This document shows positions 26,301 through 35,565 of a DNA stretch of 64,000 nucleotides, in pieces. The stretch is from JBCBDX01 sp039822005 (GTDB taxonomy: Bacteria > Pseudomonadota > Alphaproteobacteria > Rhizobiales > Rhizobiaceae). The position numbers and the translations under genes are program-made. The DNA is taken from contig JBCBMZ010000010.1 in assembly GCA_039822005.1 (NCBI GenBank), positions 18,198 to 82,197 on the forward strand, given 5' to 3'. The notes beneath the pieces are model-generated. The model saw only the letters and a program-made list of their open reading frames with translations, did not search any database and was not told where the DNA came from. The number at the start of each line of letters is the position of its first letter. Within the stretch, counting starts at the first letter, position 1.

Positions 26301-27185
26301 TCAACGTTGCACCGTCAGTTCGGACAGAAGTTTTTCCATTTCGCCCTCCAGTGACGTGTCTTCGCTCTCTTTTGGCGCAGTTTCCGCTGCGGGCGCAGTC
26401 GTTGGCGAGTCTGCGGGTTTTTGTTCCTCAAAATCGGTGAAGTCCATGTCTGCAAGCACCTCATCGAGATCGAAGCTGTCGAGGGGCGGTTGCGGCTCAG
26501 AACTTGTTTTTGGCGCCGGCGCTTCTTTCGGCATTTCGATTGTGGGTTCGGTTTTGGCGACCGGCTGAACATTGACGACCGGCGCTGGCTCTTCTGCCTT
26601 TGGCACAACGTCAAGCATCGGCTCTTTAACGGCTGCTGCGCCGGTTGCGGCACCGCTTGCCATCGCAATTTTCTTTGCTGGCTTGGGTACAGTTACGCTC
26701 GGTTTAGCAGGCTTGTCGCTTCCCGCTTCGTCCACGTTCATTGACCGTGTCGCTTTTGGCTGTGGTTCGGGAGTTGGACGTGTCTTTTTCTGTCCTGGAG
26801 CGGCGGCTGCCTGTGTCGCAGGCTTCACTCGTGCTGCCGGTATGACGGCATCCCCCCGGGTCTGTGGCGATATTTGCGGCGCACGGTTATGCCCGCCTTC
26901 GCCGATATTCTTCTCTATCACCACATCGTTGTGGCCGCCGATCATCACAAGATGTTCGACGTTGTCGCGCCGGACCAGCACGAGGCGACGACGGTCATCG
27001 ATGGGTGTTGCGTCAATGACTTCCAAGCGGTTTTTGCGTCCGCCCGATATGAACACGCTATGGCGATACCGCCCGATCATGGCAAGAAAGACCCAAAGAG
27101 CCAGCCCGATTAACAGCGCGACAACCGTGCCTGTCATCCAGGGCGCGAGTGATTCACCAACCAGATTGGCGAAAAAACCATTCAT
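26301..27185 (-). CDS. FliO-like membrane protein
   Basis: 294 residues. One membrane helix near residues 16-38 is followed by a FliO-type domain (RLEVIDATPIDDRRRLVLVR, then NVEHLVMIGGHNDVVIE). A long Pro/Ala/Lys-rich, probably disordered tail carries an acidic end. FliO assists assembly of the FliP pore of the flagellar export gate; homologues with long tails occur in Hyphomicrobiales near cckA, away from the main flagellar cluster, as here. Start supported by AGGAGA. A flagellar role is inferred from the domain; no other flagellar gene is in the window. Confidence 0.75.
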   Translation of the reverse strand: MNGFFANLVGESLAPWMTGTVVALLIGLALWVFLAMIGRYRHSVFISGGRKNRLEVIDATPIDDRRRLVLVRRDNVEHLVMIGGHNDVVIEKNIGEGGHNRAPQISPQTRGDAVIPAARVKPATQAAAAPGQKKTRPTPEPQPKATRSMNVDEAGSDKPAKPSVTVPKPAKKIAMASGAATGAAAVKEPMLDVVPKAEEPAPVVNVQPVAKTEPTIEMPKEAPAPKTSSEPQPPLDSFDLDEVLADMDFTDFEEQKPADSPTTAPAAETAPKESEDTSLEGEMEKLLSELTVQR

Positions 27186-27329
27186 TAAAGTCTCCTGAGA
27201 AAAAGTCTTTGTTTTGCCTTGTCGCCCTTATACCCATCAAAATGCAAGATTTTTCCGCACGGGGGTTTCGCGGTCCGTAGCTTTGTGATTCAACCAAATA
27301 AGGGCGCATGAACCGCGAGGATGGACGCG

Positions 27330-29954
27330 ATGGCAAAAAAGGTGGAGCGGGCCGTGTCCTACGCGCGCGACGACCAACAACCCATCATGACGCGAATTAT
27401 TACGCTTCTGGTCGCCACCCTTTCCGCAGGGGCCGTGCTATTAGTCTTCCGTGAGCGGTTGGATGATGTCGCCCTTTTGGCTTTGCTTGGCATTTTGGCG
27501 CTTATTGGCATGTTTTACCTGACGGCCTCGGTTATTGGCTTGATTGGCCTTCGCCGGCGCGATCATGGAGCCGAATATGCCAGTCGTTTTCTGGAAATGA
27601 TGAATGATGGCGTTTGCATCACCGATAAATCCGGCCTGCTCGTTTATGCGAACCCAGCCTATATGCGGCTCAACAATGTCGACAACCCGGTGGACTTGCG
27701 CACACCTGAACAGGTTTTGTCGCTGCATGATGATGCGGCCAATGCGATTTACCGTCTGGCCAATTCCAAGATTGAAGATACGCCTTTACGTGAGGAGTTC
27801 CGGCTGCCGACCGATGTTGCCGGGCGGGTTCCTGAGCCTCATTGGTATCGCGTGACCGCGGCCAAATTGACCGGCATACAAGCCGGAGACATGCGCAGCT
27901 GGCGCATCACCGACATTACAGCTGACCGCGAACAACAAGAACTTTATTTCCTCGAGCTGCAAAAGGCGATCGACCACCTTGATCGAGCCCCGGTTGGTTT
28001 CTTTGCTTCCGATGCTGATGGTGTTCTTCAATATCTTAACGCGACGCTGGCCGACTGGCTCGAGCTTGATCTTGCCGGGTTCAGGCCCGGCCAGACGCGG
28101 CTTGACGATCTTTTGGTCGGTGAAAGCCTTGAACTGGTTCGCAACGTGCGCGCGGCAGCTGGTACCCGGCGCACAGCGACGGTTGATGCCATTCTCTCAA
28201 AGTCCAATGGCGAGAGTTTTGCAGCCCAATTGATCCATACCGTGGAGGGTGCCGGTGCCGAAATTGCAGGTCCGGCGCGCACCATCGTTATCGCGCTCGG
28301 CAACGCCACGGAAGGCGTACGCGATCTGCGCGACGCCGAGCTGCGCTTTACCCGTTTCTTTAATTCAACACCGATGGCGATTGCTGCGCTCGATGCCGAC
28401 GGGCGGATTTTACGCACCAACACATCATTCTCCAACTTGTTCGGACCGGTTCTGGGACAAGACGCCATCGAGCGACGCGTCAAATTTTCCGAAATCATCA
28501 ATGAGCAAAATCGTGATGCTTTTGCGACCGCCTTTGATGCGGCGCGCCGCGATCAGGCGAAGATTGAGCCGTTTGACACCGTGGTGCCGACCGAACATGA
28601 TGATCGTCATGTGCGGGTGTTCGTCAATGCCGTGAGGGGTCCGCAGCCCGTCATTAATGATGAGAGCGGCGATATTATTGACGGAGATTTGTCCTCGCGC
28701 GAAGAGGCCGCCATCGTATATGCGATGGACACGACCGAGCAAAAAGCGCTCGAAAACCAAATGGCCCAAAGCCAGAAAATGCAAGCTGTCGGCCAGCTTG
28801 CCGGTGGTATCGCGCACGATTTCAATAATGTTTTGACGGCCATTATCATGGCTTCGGATTTGTTGCTGACAACGCACACTCCGTCTGACCCGTCTTTCGG
28901 CGATATTATGAACATCAAGCAAAACGCCAACCGCGCCGCGTCGCTCGTGCGCCAATTGTTGGCCTTCTCACGCCGTCAAACCATGCGTCCGGAGGTGTTG
29001 TCGCTGACCGATGTGCTTGCTGATTTGCGCATGTTGCTGTCGCGCCTGATTGGCAATGAAGTTGAGTTGACCATGGAGCATGATCGCGATCTGTGGCCGG
29101 TGAAAGCGGACCTTGGCCAGTTTGAACAGGTGATCGTCAACCTGACGGTCAACGCGCGCGATGCCATGCCCGATGGGGGCAAATTGACAATCCGCACCCA
29201 GAATATCGACGCGGCAAGCGCCGCTGCGTTGAATTTGCCTGGCCTGCCTGACGGTGATTTTGCAATTGTCCATGTCACTGACACCGGCACCGGCATTGAG
29301 CCGGACGTGCTGGAAAAGATTTTTGAACCCTTTTTCACGACCAAAGAGGTTGGCAAGGGGACGGGTCTCGGTCTTTCCATGGTCTATGGAATCGTCAAGC
29401 AGACCGGTGGTTCAATCTATGCCGATTCCATCTTGGGTGAGGGCACAACATTCTCCATCTATCTGCCGCGCCACGTTGCGAGCCAAACTGACGTTCGCGA
29501 AGGCGCTGTCGAAGGTGAAGATGCTGTTGTGCTCGCACCGTCTGCATCGGCCAAGCCCGCCAAAGAAAAGGCCCGCGATCTTTCCGGCACGGCCACCATC
29601 CTTCTTGTTGAAGATGAAGATGCGGTTCGCATGGGCGGTATGCGCGCGCTCACATCGCGGGGCTACACAGTGCATGAAGCCGCCGATGGCATGGATGCCA
29701 TGGACTTGCTGGAAGAACATGGCACCGCGATTGATCTGATTGTGTCAGATGTGGTGATGCCGGAGATGGACGGACCTTCTTTGCTGCGCGAGGTACGCAA
29801 GGACTATCCCGACGTAAAATTCATCTTTGTTTCCGGTTATGCCGAGGAGGCGTTTTCGAAAAACCTGCCGGAAGGTGCGCAGTTCGGTTTCCTGCCCAAG
29901 CCATTTTCGCTCAAACAATTGGCAACCAAGGTCAAGGAAACCCTGGAAGAATAA
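27330..29954 (+). CDS. cckA: Hybrid histidine kinase CckA
   Basis: Cell-cycle kinase that feeds ChpT-CtrA/CpdR in alphaproteobacteria. About 874 residues: two membrane helices (about 22-40 and 46-72), two to three PAS-like domains (about 80-460), a HisKA domain with the phospho-His in GGIAHDFNN (codon 28815-28817), and an ATPase domain (NLTVNARDAMPDGG, GTGLGLSMVYGIV). A C-terminal receiver has its phospho-acceptor Asp in IVSDVVMPEMDG (codon 29748-29750) and conserved Lys in LPKPFS. I use ATG 27330 rather than 27321 because GAGG lies ten bases upstream of it. Monocistronic, tail-to-tail with a small gene two bases away. Confidence 0.93.
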   Translation: MAKKVERAVSYARDDQQPIMTRIITLLVATLSAGAVLLVFRERLDDVALLALLGILALIGMFYLTASVIGLIGLRRRDHGAEYASRFLEMMNDGVCITDKSGLLVYANPAYMRLNNVDNPVDLRTPEQVLSLHDDAANAIYRLANSKIEDTPLREEFRLPTDVAGRVPEPHWYRVTAAKLTGIQAGDMRSWRITDITADREQQELYFLELQKAIDHLDRAPVGFFASDADGVLQYLNATLADWLELDLAGFRPGQTRLDDLLVGESLELVRNVRAAAGTRRTATVDAILSKSNGESFAAQLIHTVEGAGAEIAGPARTIVIALGNATEGVRDLRDAELRFTRFFNSTPMAIAALDADGRILRTNTSFSNLFGPVLGQDAIERRVKFSEIINEQNRDAFATAFDAARRDQAKIEPFDTVVPTEHDDRHVRVFVNAVRGPQPVINDESGDIIDGDLSSREEAAIVYAMDTTEQKALENQMAQSQKMQAVGQLAGGIAHDFNNVLTAIIMASDLLLTTHTPSDPSFGDIMNIKQNANRAASLVRQLLAFSRRQTMRPEVLSLTDVLADLRMLLSRLIGNEVELTMEHDRDLWPVKADLGQFEQVIVNLTVNARDAMPDGGKLTIRTQNIDAASAAALNLPGLPDGDFAIVHVTDTGTGIEPDVLEKIFEPFFTTKEVGKGTGLGLSMVYGIVKQTGGSIYADSILGEGTTFSIYLPRHVASQTDVREGAVEGEDAVVLAPSASAKPAKEKARDLSGTATILLVEDEDAVRMGGMRALTSRGYTVHEAADGMDAMDLLEEHGTAIDLIVSDVVMPEMDGPSLLREVRKDYPDVKFIFVSGYAEEAFSKNLPEGAQFGFLPKPFSLKQLATKVKETLEE

Positions 29955-29956
29955 AG

Positions 29957-30142
29957 CTAGCGTTTGATGCGTACCGGCACCAATTGCATGGCGCGCTCGG
30001 ACGTATGCGCCATGGCGTTCATGTCGATGGCACGTTCGGCGAGGCGGCGCGCTTCCGATGTGAGGCCGGCCTTTTTTAAAAGCTTGGCTTGTTTGATCAT
30101 CATGCGGGCCAAATCCATGGCTTTGTTGGTGCGGCTGAACAT
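29957..30142 (-). CDS. Small conserved basic protein, 61 aa
   Basis: A 61-residue, mostly helical, Arg/Lys/Ala-rich protein: it starts FSRTNKAMDLARMM and continues KKAGLTSEARRLAERAIDM. The longer frame upstream is not used, because ATG 30142 has a strong AAGGAACGAG site and the codons before it read as intergenic noise. It resembles a single TPR-like helical hairpin. Unknown function. It ends two bases from the cckA stop, convergent, so any read-through would be antisense to the kinase message. Confidence 0.6.
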   Translation of the reverse strand: MFSRTNKAMDLARMMIKQAKLLKKAGLTSEARRLAERAIDMNAMAHTSERAMQLVPVRIKR

Positions 30143-30408
30143 GTCTCGTTCCTTTGCGTAATACAGTGCAAGCAGTGTTGAGCATCTGACGCGTTGAAAC
30201 AAGAGCGCGATTGATGACGCAACGTTCACAAATGGTTTACGGCACGGGTGCGGTTTTGGATTGGTTAAATTTTTCTTAATCCATCGGGCCGTGAAGCTTT
30301 GGTGACATGATTTGCGTGCCGCGCTCATTGGTACAAAGTTGGCGGCGATGCCTCCACCAGCCGCAATTGCAATGATATCAAGGGGTAGGGACGTCGCGCG
30401 TCAGCCGA

Positions 30409-31056
30409 TCAGTCGTCTTCCTGTTCGTTATAAAGTTCGTCTGCCATGGTTTCGGCCAGTGCGTCATCAATCTCCCAAATCTGGATCAGATGGGCAGGGT
30501 GCAGCGCGGCGTTGGCGCAGCTTAGATGGGCCGGCAGGTAGCGGGTCATCTCGCCAAAACCCAAATCCTGCGCGAAGGAGAGTTCGATGATCTTTTCATT
30601 GATGATCGGCTTGTTACAGAAGACGCAGATGGCGGGCTCTACCTGAACGGCAGGCTGTTCCTGCGGTTTTCCGTCCGGGTTCAAGCGGCTGATCAGACCC
30701 GTCATGGCCAGATTGAAGGCCGCTCGGTCATCAGATTGTGCCCAAAGGTCCAGTAGTTCACTGCCTGCAAGTACGGTTGAAACGGCGTCCTGTGCGTTGC
30801 CAACCAGTTCGGGTGACGGCGCGCCAAACGCTTTCAGTTTTTGGCCCAAGTCATCGGGCAAATCGGCGACGTGATTGCCCTTCATGGCGGCCACGCATTC
30901 TGCAGCGGCGATCAGTTCGGCGGCAAGATCTGCGGGTAATTCTTCGTCTGTCTCGGCTTCCAGAAGTTTTTGGTCGATGTGCTCGAGCGTTTCGATGGTG
31001 GCAACATAATCCATTGCAGTATCGTTCTGAAATCCACCGGCTCCCCAAGCACCCAT
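30409..31056 (-). CDS. DUF4259 protein with CxxC-HxxC motif
   Basis: 215 residues. The first ten (MGAWGAGGFQND) are the hallmark of DUF4259, a small family of unknown function. A helical region follows to about 125, then a segment with Cys144, Cys147, His177 and Cys180 in a CxxC...HxxC arrangement suggesting a zinc site, and an acidic tail. The zinc-like addition is not typical of minimal DUF4259 proteins, so this is a two-part protein. Strong ribosome binding site AAGGAGAG. Cytoplasmic; no neighbour suggests a function. Confidence 0.65.
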   Translation of the reverse strand: MGAWGAGGFQNDTAMDYVATIETLEHIDQKLLEAETDEELPADLAAELIAAAECVAAMKGNHVADLPDDLGQKLKAFGAPSPELVGNAQDAVSTVLAGSELLDLWAQSDDRAAFNLAMTGLISRLNPDGKPQEQPAVQVEPAICVFCNKPIINEKIIELSFAQDLGFGEMTRYLPAHLSCANAALHPAHLIQIWEIDDALAETMADELYNEQEDD

Positions 31057-31399
31057 GACCGCTCTCCTTCTTGCTGCGACACAGACTAGGTGCCCTCTGT
31101 TAAACGCTGATTACGGCGGTATGGCGAATTTGAAGAACCACGGCGGGCAAAAACGACCGCCGTCATCCTCGGGCTTGAGGTGAGGATGAATGGGGGGGAT
31201 TCTGCACCTATATCAGCGGCGCTGCTCAAGACTGTCTGCCCGAATATGAACCAATGGTTGCGTTCCAGCGCCGAGGTAAGGCATCGATGACCAGGGATAG
31301 TTTTGTCGAAATTCATTGACCGACGGCAAGCCTTCGCCTAACCGAATTTAGCAGCGCTTGGACACTTTCATTCGGGTCGAGCGTTCACTCAAATCTGCG
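31057..31399. other. Spacer without a supported gene
   Basis: 343 bases. One 76-codon frame on the minus strand (31086-31316) lacks a ribosome binding site and its product has no ordered composition, so it is not called. I see no clear terminator, repeat or RNA gene here. Confidence 0.4.
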
Positions 31400-32125
31400 C
31401 TACCACGGTATTGAAGAGCCATCATAGGCAAAGAATGATCCCGATTGCTCCGGTGTCGTTTGGTCAATGACTGAGAGCAAGCGCGCCGCCGCCACCGCCG
31501 GCGTATGGGTGTATCGACCACGGGCAAAGGGTTGGCTTAGCGCTGTTTCCACTGTGCCAGGATGCAACGCAACGCAAACAGCATTGGGATTGCTTCGTGC
31601 AATTTCAATCGAAGCGGTTCGTAGGAACTGGTTCAGCGCGGCCTTCGAAGCGCGATAGGCGTACCAGCCGCCCAAGCGGTTATCACCAATCGACCCGATC
31701 CGCGCACTCAGTATCGCAAAGATGCTTTTCTCTTTTGTCGGGAGCAGCGGACTAAATTGCTTGATGAGTAGCGCCGGCCCGATCGCGTTGATCAAAAACG
31801 CCCGGCTCATACTGTCGATATCCAACTCCTTCAGCGATTTTTCCGGGGCGTGGCCATCAACGGAGAGAACACCGGTCGCATCAAGGATGAGATGGAATTT
31901 GCCGTGCTGCTCGGCCAGTCGACTTGCTAGTGCCGACAAAGCACTGTCATCCACTAGGTCAAAATCGTGCCCGCTGCGCCGCGAAACAGCTTCCACATGG
32001 GCACACTGCGCGGAATGTTGAAGCTGGTCGACGATCGCCGAACCGAGGCCACCAGACGCGCCAAAAACGAGCGCGTTGTAACCGTCAGGCAATGATTTCA
32101 AGAGAGCCTCCGTGGGTGACAGCAA
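31400..32125 (-). CDS. SDR family oxidoreductase
   Basis: 241-residue short-chain dehydrogenase. The nucleotide-binding glycine motif is FGASGGLGSA (about residues 21-30), and the catalytic pair lies in YRASK (Tyr...Lys) after the serine in ILSARIGSIG. The early end and the FLINAIGPALLIKQF helix resemble C-factor/carbonyl-reductase-like SDRs. Substrate unknown. A small gene ends nine bases upstream on the same strand, suggesting a two-gene operon. Confidence 0.85.
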   Translation of the reverse strand: MLSPTEALLKSLPDGYNALVFGASGGLGSAIVDQLQHSAQCAHVEAVSRRSGHDFDLVDDSALSALASRLAEQHGKFHLILDATGVLSVDGHAPEKSLKELDIDSMSRAFLINAIGPALLIKQFSPLLPTKEKSIFAILSARIGSIGDNRLGGWYAYRASKAALNQFLRTASIEIARSNPNAVCVALHPGTVETALSQPFARGRYTHTPAVAAARLLSVIDQTTPEQSGSFFAYDGSSIPW

Positions 32126-32134
32126 ACCACCGCA

Positions 32135-32329
32135 TTATCCAAAGACGCTGCGTGTTCCCTCTCGCTCGTCCAACGCGCTGACAAGTTGAAGGCCCTCGGC
32201 TGTCAATCGGCCATGCTGGTCCAGACAATCGCGCTGCCTTGCCGTCTCCACCGCTGAATTGTCGAAACTATCGGGCATTAAATTTGCGGCAAACGCAAGA
32301 GTCGGGTCAATGAATTCGAACGCATGCAA
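32135..32329 (-). CDS. Small conserved protein, 64 aa
   Basis: 64 residues with a good AAGGAAGG ribosome binding site upstream of ATG 32329. The C-terminal half (ARQRDCLDQHGRLTAEGLQL, then SALDEREGTRSVFG) looks like a small conserved domain found in Hyphomicrobiales hypotheticals, but I cannot name the family. It lies nine bases before the SDR gene and is probably co-transcribed. No membrane helix or signal peptide. Confidence 0.6.
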   Translation of the reverse strand: MHAFEFIDPTLAFAANLMPDSFDNSAVETARQRDCLDQHGRLTAEGLQLVSALDEREGTRSVFG

Positions 32330-32527
32330 ACCTTCCTTGATGGTATAACTTACGCGCGGCGGAGCGCATCAGATCATCAGGAAAAACGATAAGGGGTCTC
32401 ATCAAATCATGCTAACCGGCCGCCGTGACTATACTGCGACAATTGAGCGTGACGGAGCGGTGCTCGCAAAAGCATACATCTCCGCTAAATGTTTGTTTCA
32501 CACACGAAGATGTAAAGTGTTTGTCCC

Positions 32528-33184
32528 TTGCTTTTAGAGCTGAACGCCGTTGAAAAATCATTTCCTGTCGCCGAGGGCCGGCAGCACGTGCTGAAAGGTG
32601 TCAGCATGGCCATCGATGCTGGCGAAACGCTGGCGCTAACGGGCGAATCTGGCAGCGGCAAAAGTACATTGCTGCATATTGCGGCTGGTCTGGAAAGCGC
32701 CGATGCCGGACGGGTTTCCGTGGATGGCTTAGAATTGTCGACGCTTGATGACGCGCAGCGCGCCAATTTGAGAAAGGGCACGATCGGGATCGTATTCCAG
32801 CAATTCAACCTGATCCCGTCCTTGACGGTTTCAGCAAACATTGCCTTTCAAGCCAGACTAGCCGGCAAGACGAATACACCACAGACAACCGAGCTTGCGG
32901 AGCGGTTAGGGCTATCTGATCATCTCAATAAATATCCGGAGGCCCTGTCCGGCGGACAACAGCAGCGGGTGGCGATCGCGCGTACTCTGGCAGCGCGCCC
33001 GAAGATCGTTTTGGCCGATGAACCGACCGGAAACCTTGATGAGGCAACTGCTGCGCTTGTGCTTACTAGCATGTTGGATCTAGTCGGCGAGACCGGGGCA
33101 ACCCTTATCGTTGCGACCCACTCAATGAGAACCGCTGAGCGGTTGGACCGGCGCGTCCATCTTAGCGGCGGGGTGTTGGCGTGA
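32528..33184 (+). CDS. ABC transporter ATP-binding protein (LolD/MacB type)
   Basis: 218-residue ATPase. Walker A GESGSGKST near residues 38-46, Q-loop VFQQFNLIPSL, signature LSGGQQQRVAIAR, Walker B IVLADEPTGNLDE and switch His in VATHSM identify the LolD/MacB/FtsE subgroup, which works with FtsX-like permeases. An in-frame TAA lies 15 bases upstream, so the TTG at 32528 is the only usable start that keeps the conserved N-terminus. It overlaps the permease start by four bases and is first in a three-gene operon. Confidence 0.9.
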   Translation: MLLELNAVEKSFPVAEGRQHVLKGVSMAIDAGETLALTGESGSGKSTLLHIAAGLESADAGRVSVDGLELSTLDDAQRANLRKGTIGIVFQQFNLIPSLTVSANIAFQARLAGKTNTPQTTELAERLGLSDHLNKYPEALSGGQQQRVAIARTLAARPKIVLADEPTGNLDEATAALVLTSMLDLVGETGATLIVATHSMRTAERLDRRVHLSGGVLA

Positions 33185-35565
33185 CCCGAACCGTTTTGAC
33201 CGCACTATTGGCGTTGTTGTCACATTGGCGCAGACACCGGCTACAATTGCTGACCTGTATCGGTGGACTGGCAATAGCCACCGCGCTGTGGTCCGGCGTG
33301 CAGGCTATAAACGCCGAGGCGCGCGCCAGTTACGACGCCGCTGCATCTACTTTGAGCGAGGGCCAGTTCGATCAGTTGCTGCCGCGGGCTAACGACACGA
33401 TTGCGCTTGGAACTTACGTCGCGCTTCGTAGAAACGGTTGGCTCGTCTCGCCAGTCATTGAAGGCCGGCTGAACGGCGTGCGCTTGATTGGCCTTGACCC
33501 GCTCACGTCGCCGCATGGCCTATCAGGTGTACAATTGGATGAAGATGTGCCGCTCCCTGACTTTTTGGGCGGGGGCGCCATCTTCGCTACCCGTGAAGCT
33601 GCCGCGCAGTTAGACACCGAGTTACCTGTGGAAGTGTCACCTAATCTTGCGCCGGGAATTGCCGTAACGGACATCGGTATCGCGCAAGATTTGCTTGGCC
33701 AGCGCGGGCTTACGCGACTGATCGTCATTGAAACGCAGCCAGCCAATCGACCGCGCTTATCTGAGATTGCGCCGCAATTGCGTTTGCTGCCAACTCAGCA
33801 AACGGCGGATCTTGGTGAGATGACGGCCAGCTTTCACCTCAATCTGACAGCTTTTGGTCTGCTTAGCTTTGCGGTCGGTATCTTCATCGTCCATAGCACC
33901 ATTGGTTTGGCTTTTGAGCAGCGGCGCGCCATGATCCGCACCCTTCGCGCTCTGGGCGTTTCGTTGCGCGCTGTCATCGTCGCGACCGTGATTGAGATGG
34001 TGATACTAGCCATGTTTGGCGCGACCATTGGGATCGCGTTGGGATATATCATCGCCGCTGCACTGTTACCAGATGTGGCAGCAACCTTGCGCGGGCTTTA
34101 TGGCGCAGATGTAACCGGAACGCTGCAATTGCGGGCAGATTGGTGGCTATCGGGGTTTGCCATCGCATTTGCGGGCACAGCTGTGGCCGCAACGGGAAAA
34201 CTCTGGCAGATCGCCTCAATGCCGATCCTGGCCGGAGGGCGTGCACAGGCTTGGGCGGTCAGGACCTGCCGTGCCCGAGGACTCCAGGTTTTAGCTGCCG
34301 CTTTACTTCTGGTTGGCGCGTTACTCTTGGCACAGTTTGGCACCGGACTGGTTGCCGGATTTACGATGCTAGGGTGCATGCTACTAGGCGCAGCCATGGC
34401 ATTGCCTGCCTTTCTGGACAGCGCCGTGCGTTTTCTTGAGGCCAGGTCGCAGGCGGTCAAACCGCAATGGTTCTGGGCTGACACCAGGCAACAAATCCCC
34501 GCGCTTAGCTTGGCCCTCATGGCGCTGTTGTTGGCGATCGCTGCCAATATCGGTGTCTCCACGATGGTCTCCAGTTTCCGCGTTACATTTATAGGGTTTC
34601 TCGATCAGCGCCTTGCACCAGAGCTTTATGTTTTTGTGGAAGAGGCGGAAGCCAGCAGCGCTGTTGAAGCAGCTTTGGTGGCAAACGCCGATGAGGTTCT
34701 GCCGCTATATGCCCGTCGCGAGAACGTCGAAGGCCAACTGGTAGAAATTGAGGGGATCCGTGTCGGTCGGACTTATCGGGACAATTGGCGGTTTGTCGCG
34801 GCCGAAAGCAACGTTTGGGAGCAGTTGCAGAGAGGCAAGGCGGTCATCGCAAATGAACAATTTGCACGGCGCGTGGATTTGTGGGTCGGTGATCGCGTCC
34901 AACTTGCCGGTGAACCAAGGCGGCTGGCTGGCATCGTCAGCGATTATGGTAATCCGATGGGGCAAATCACGCTTGGTGAAGGCTTCTATAACGCGCTTTA
35001 CGCCGAAGATCGCGCATTGAGATTTGGCGCGCGAACGGCGGACCCTGCTGCGCTCCAAAACATGGTTCAATCAACAACCGGGCTTCCTGATAGTGCCTTT
35101 GTTGATCAACGGGAGATCCGGTCTTTTTCCATTGAGGTGTTCGACCGCACCTTCACCGTGACCGGTGCTCTAAACATCTTGACGCTTACGATTGCCGCTT
35201 TTGCGATGCTGACCAGCCTATTGACCTTGGCTGAATTGCGCCTCCCGCAACTCGCGCCCGCTTGGGCGCTTGGCCTCACGCGGCGCGAACTGAGCAGGCT
35301 CGAAATGCTGCGAACACTGGCTCTTGCCGCCATGGTTTGCGTTCTGGCGCTGCCGCTAGGCCTTGCCCTGGCGTGGGTTCTATTGAACATCATCAATGTG
35401 GAAGCGTTCGGATGGCGGCTTCCAATGTTTCTTTTCCCATGGGATTATGCCCGGCTTTCGGTACTGGCCCTCATTTCGGCTTTTTTGGCCACCTTGTGGC
35501 CGGCGGTGCGGCTCTTAAGAATTGCCCCTAATATGCTGCTGAAAGTGTTTGCCAATGAAAGCTAG
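33181..35565 (+). CDS. FtsX-like ABC transporter permease
   Basis: 794 residues starting at GTG 33181. The layout is that of long MacB/FtsX-like permeases with two repeats. A first helix (about 20-40) and a periplasmic domain (about 45-210) are followed by three helices to about 345. Further helices near 365-430, a second periplasmic domain (about 470-640) and three C-terminal helices (about 655-785) complete it. These transporters usually move lipoproteins, lipids or peptides out of the membrane mechanically rather than through a channel. Coupled on both sides to the ATPase and the AttH-like gene. Substrate unknown; export of the product of the peptide cluster 1.5 kb downstream is possible but unproven. 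Confidence 0.88.
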   Translation: MTRTVLTALLALLSHWRRHRLQLLTCIGGLAIATALWSGVQAINAEARASYDAAASTLSEGQFDQLLPRANDTIALGTYVALRRNGWLVSPVIEGRLNGVRLIGLDPLTSPHGLSGVQLDEDVPLPDFLGGGAIFATREAAAQLDTELPVEVSPNLAPGIAVTDIGIAQDLLGQRGLTRLIVIETQPANRPRLSEIAPQLRLLPTQQTADLGEMTASFHLNLTAFGLLSFAVGIFIVHSTIGLAFEQRRAMIRTLRALGVSLRAVIVATVIEMVILAMFGATIGIALGYIIAAALLPDVAATLRGLYGADVTGTLQLRADWWLSGFAIAFAGTAVAATGKLWQIASMPILAGGRAQAWAVRTCRARGLQVLAAALLLVGALLLAQFGTGLVAGFTMLGCMLLGAAMALPAFLDSAVRFLEARSQAVKPQWFWADTRQQIPALSLALMALLLAIAANIGVSTMVSSFRVTFIGFLDQRLAPELYVFVEEAEASSAVEAALVANADEVLPLYARRENVEGQLVEIEGIRVGRTYRDNWRFVAAESNVWEQLQRGKAVIANEQFARRVDLWVGDRVQLAGEPRRLAGIVSDYGNPMGQITLGEGFYNALYAEDRALRFGARTADPAALQNMVQSTTGLPDSAFVDQREIRSFSIEVFDRTFTVTGALNILTLTIAAFAMLTSLLTLAELRLPQLAPAWALGLTRRELSRLEMLRTLALAAMVCVLALPLGLALAWVLLNIINVEAFGWRLPMFLFPWDYARLSVLALISAFLATLWPAVRLLRIAPNMLLKVFANES

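Noticed and set aside
31086..31316. 76-codon minus-strand frame
   Set aside because: No ribosome binding site and no conserved-looking segments.
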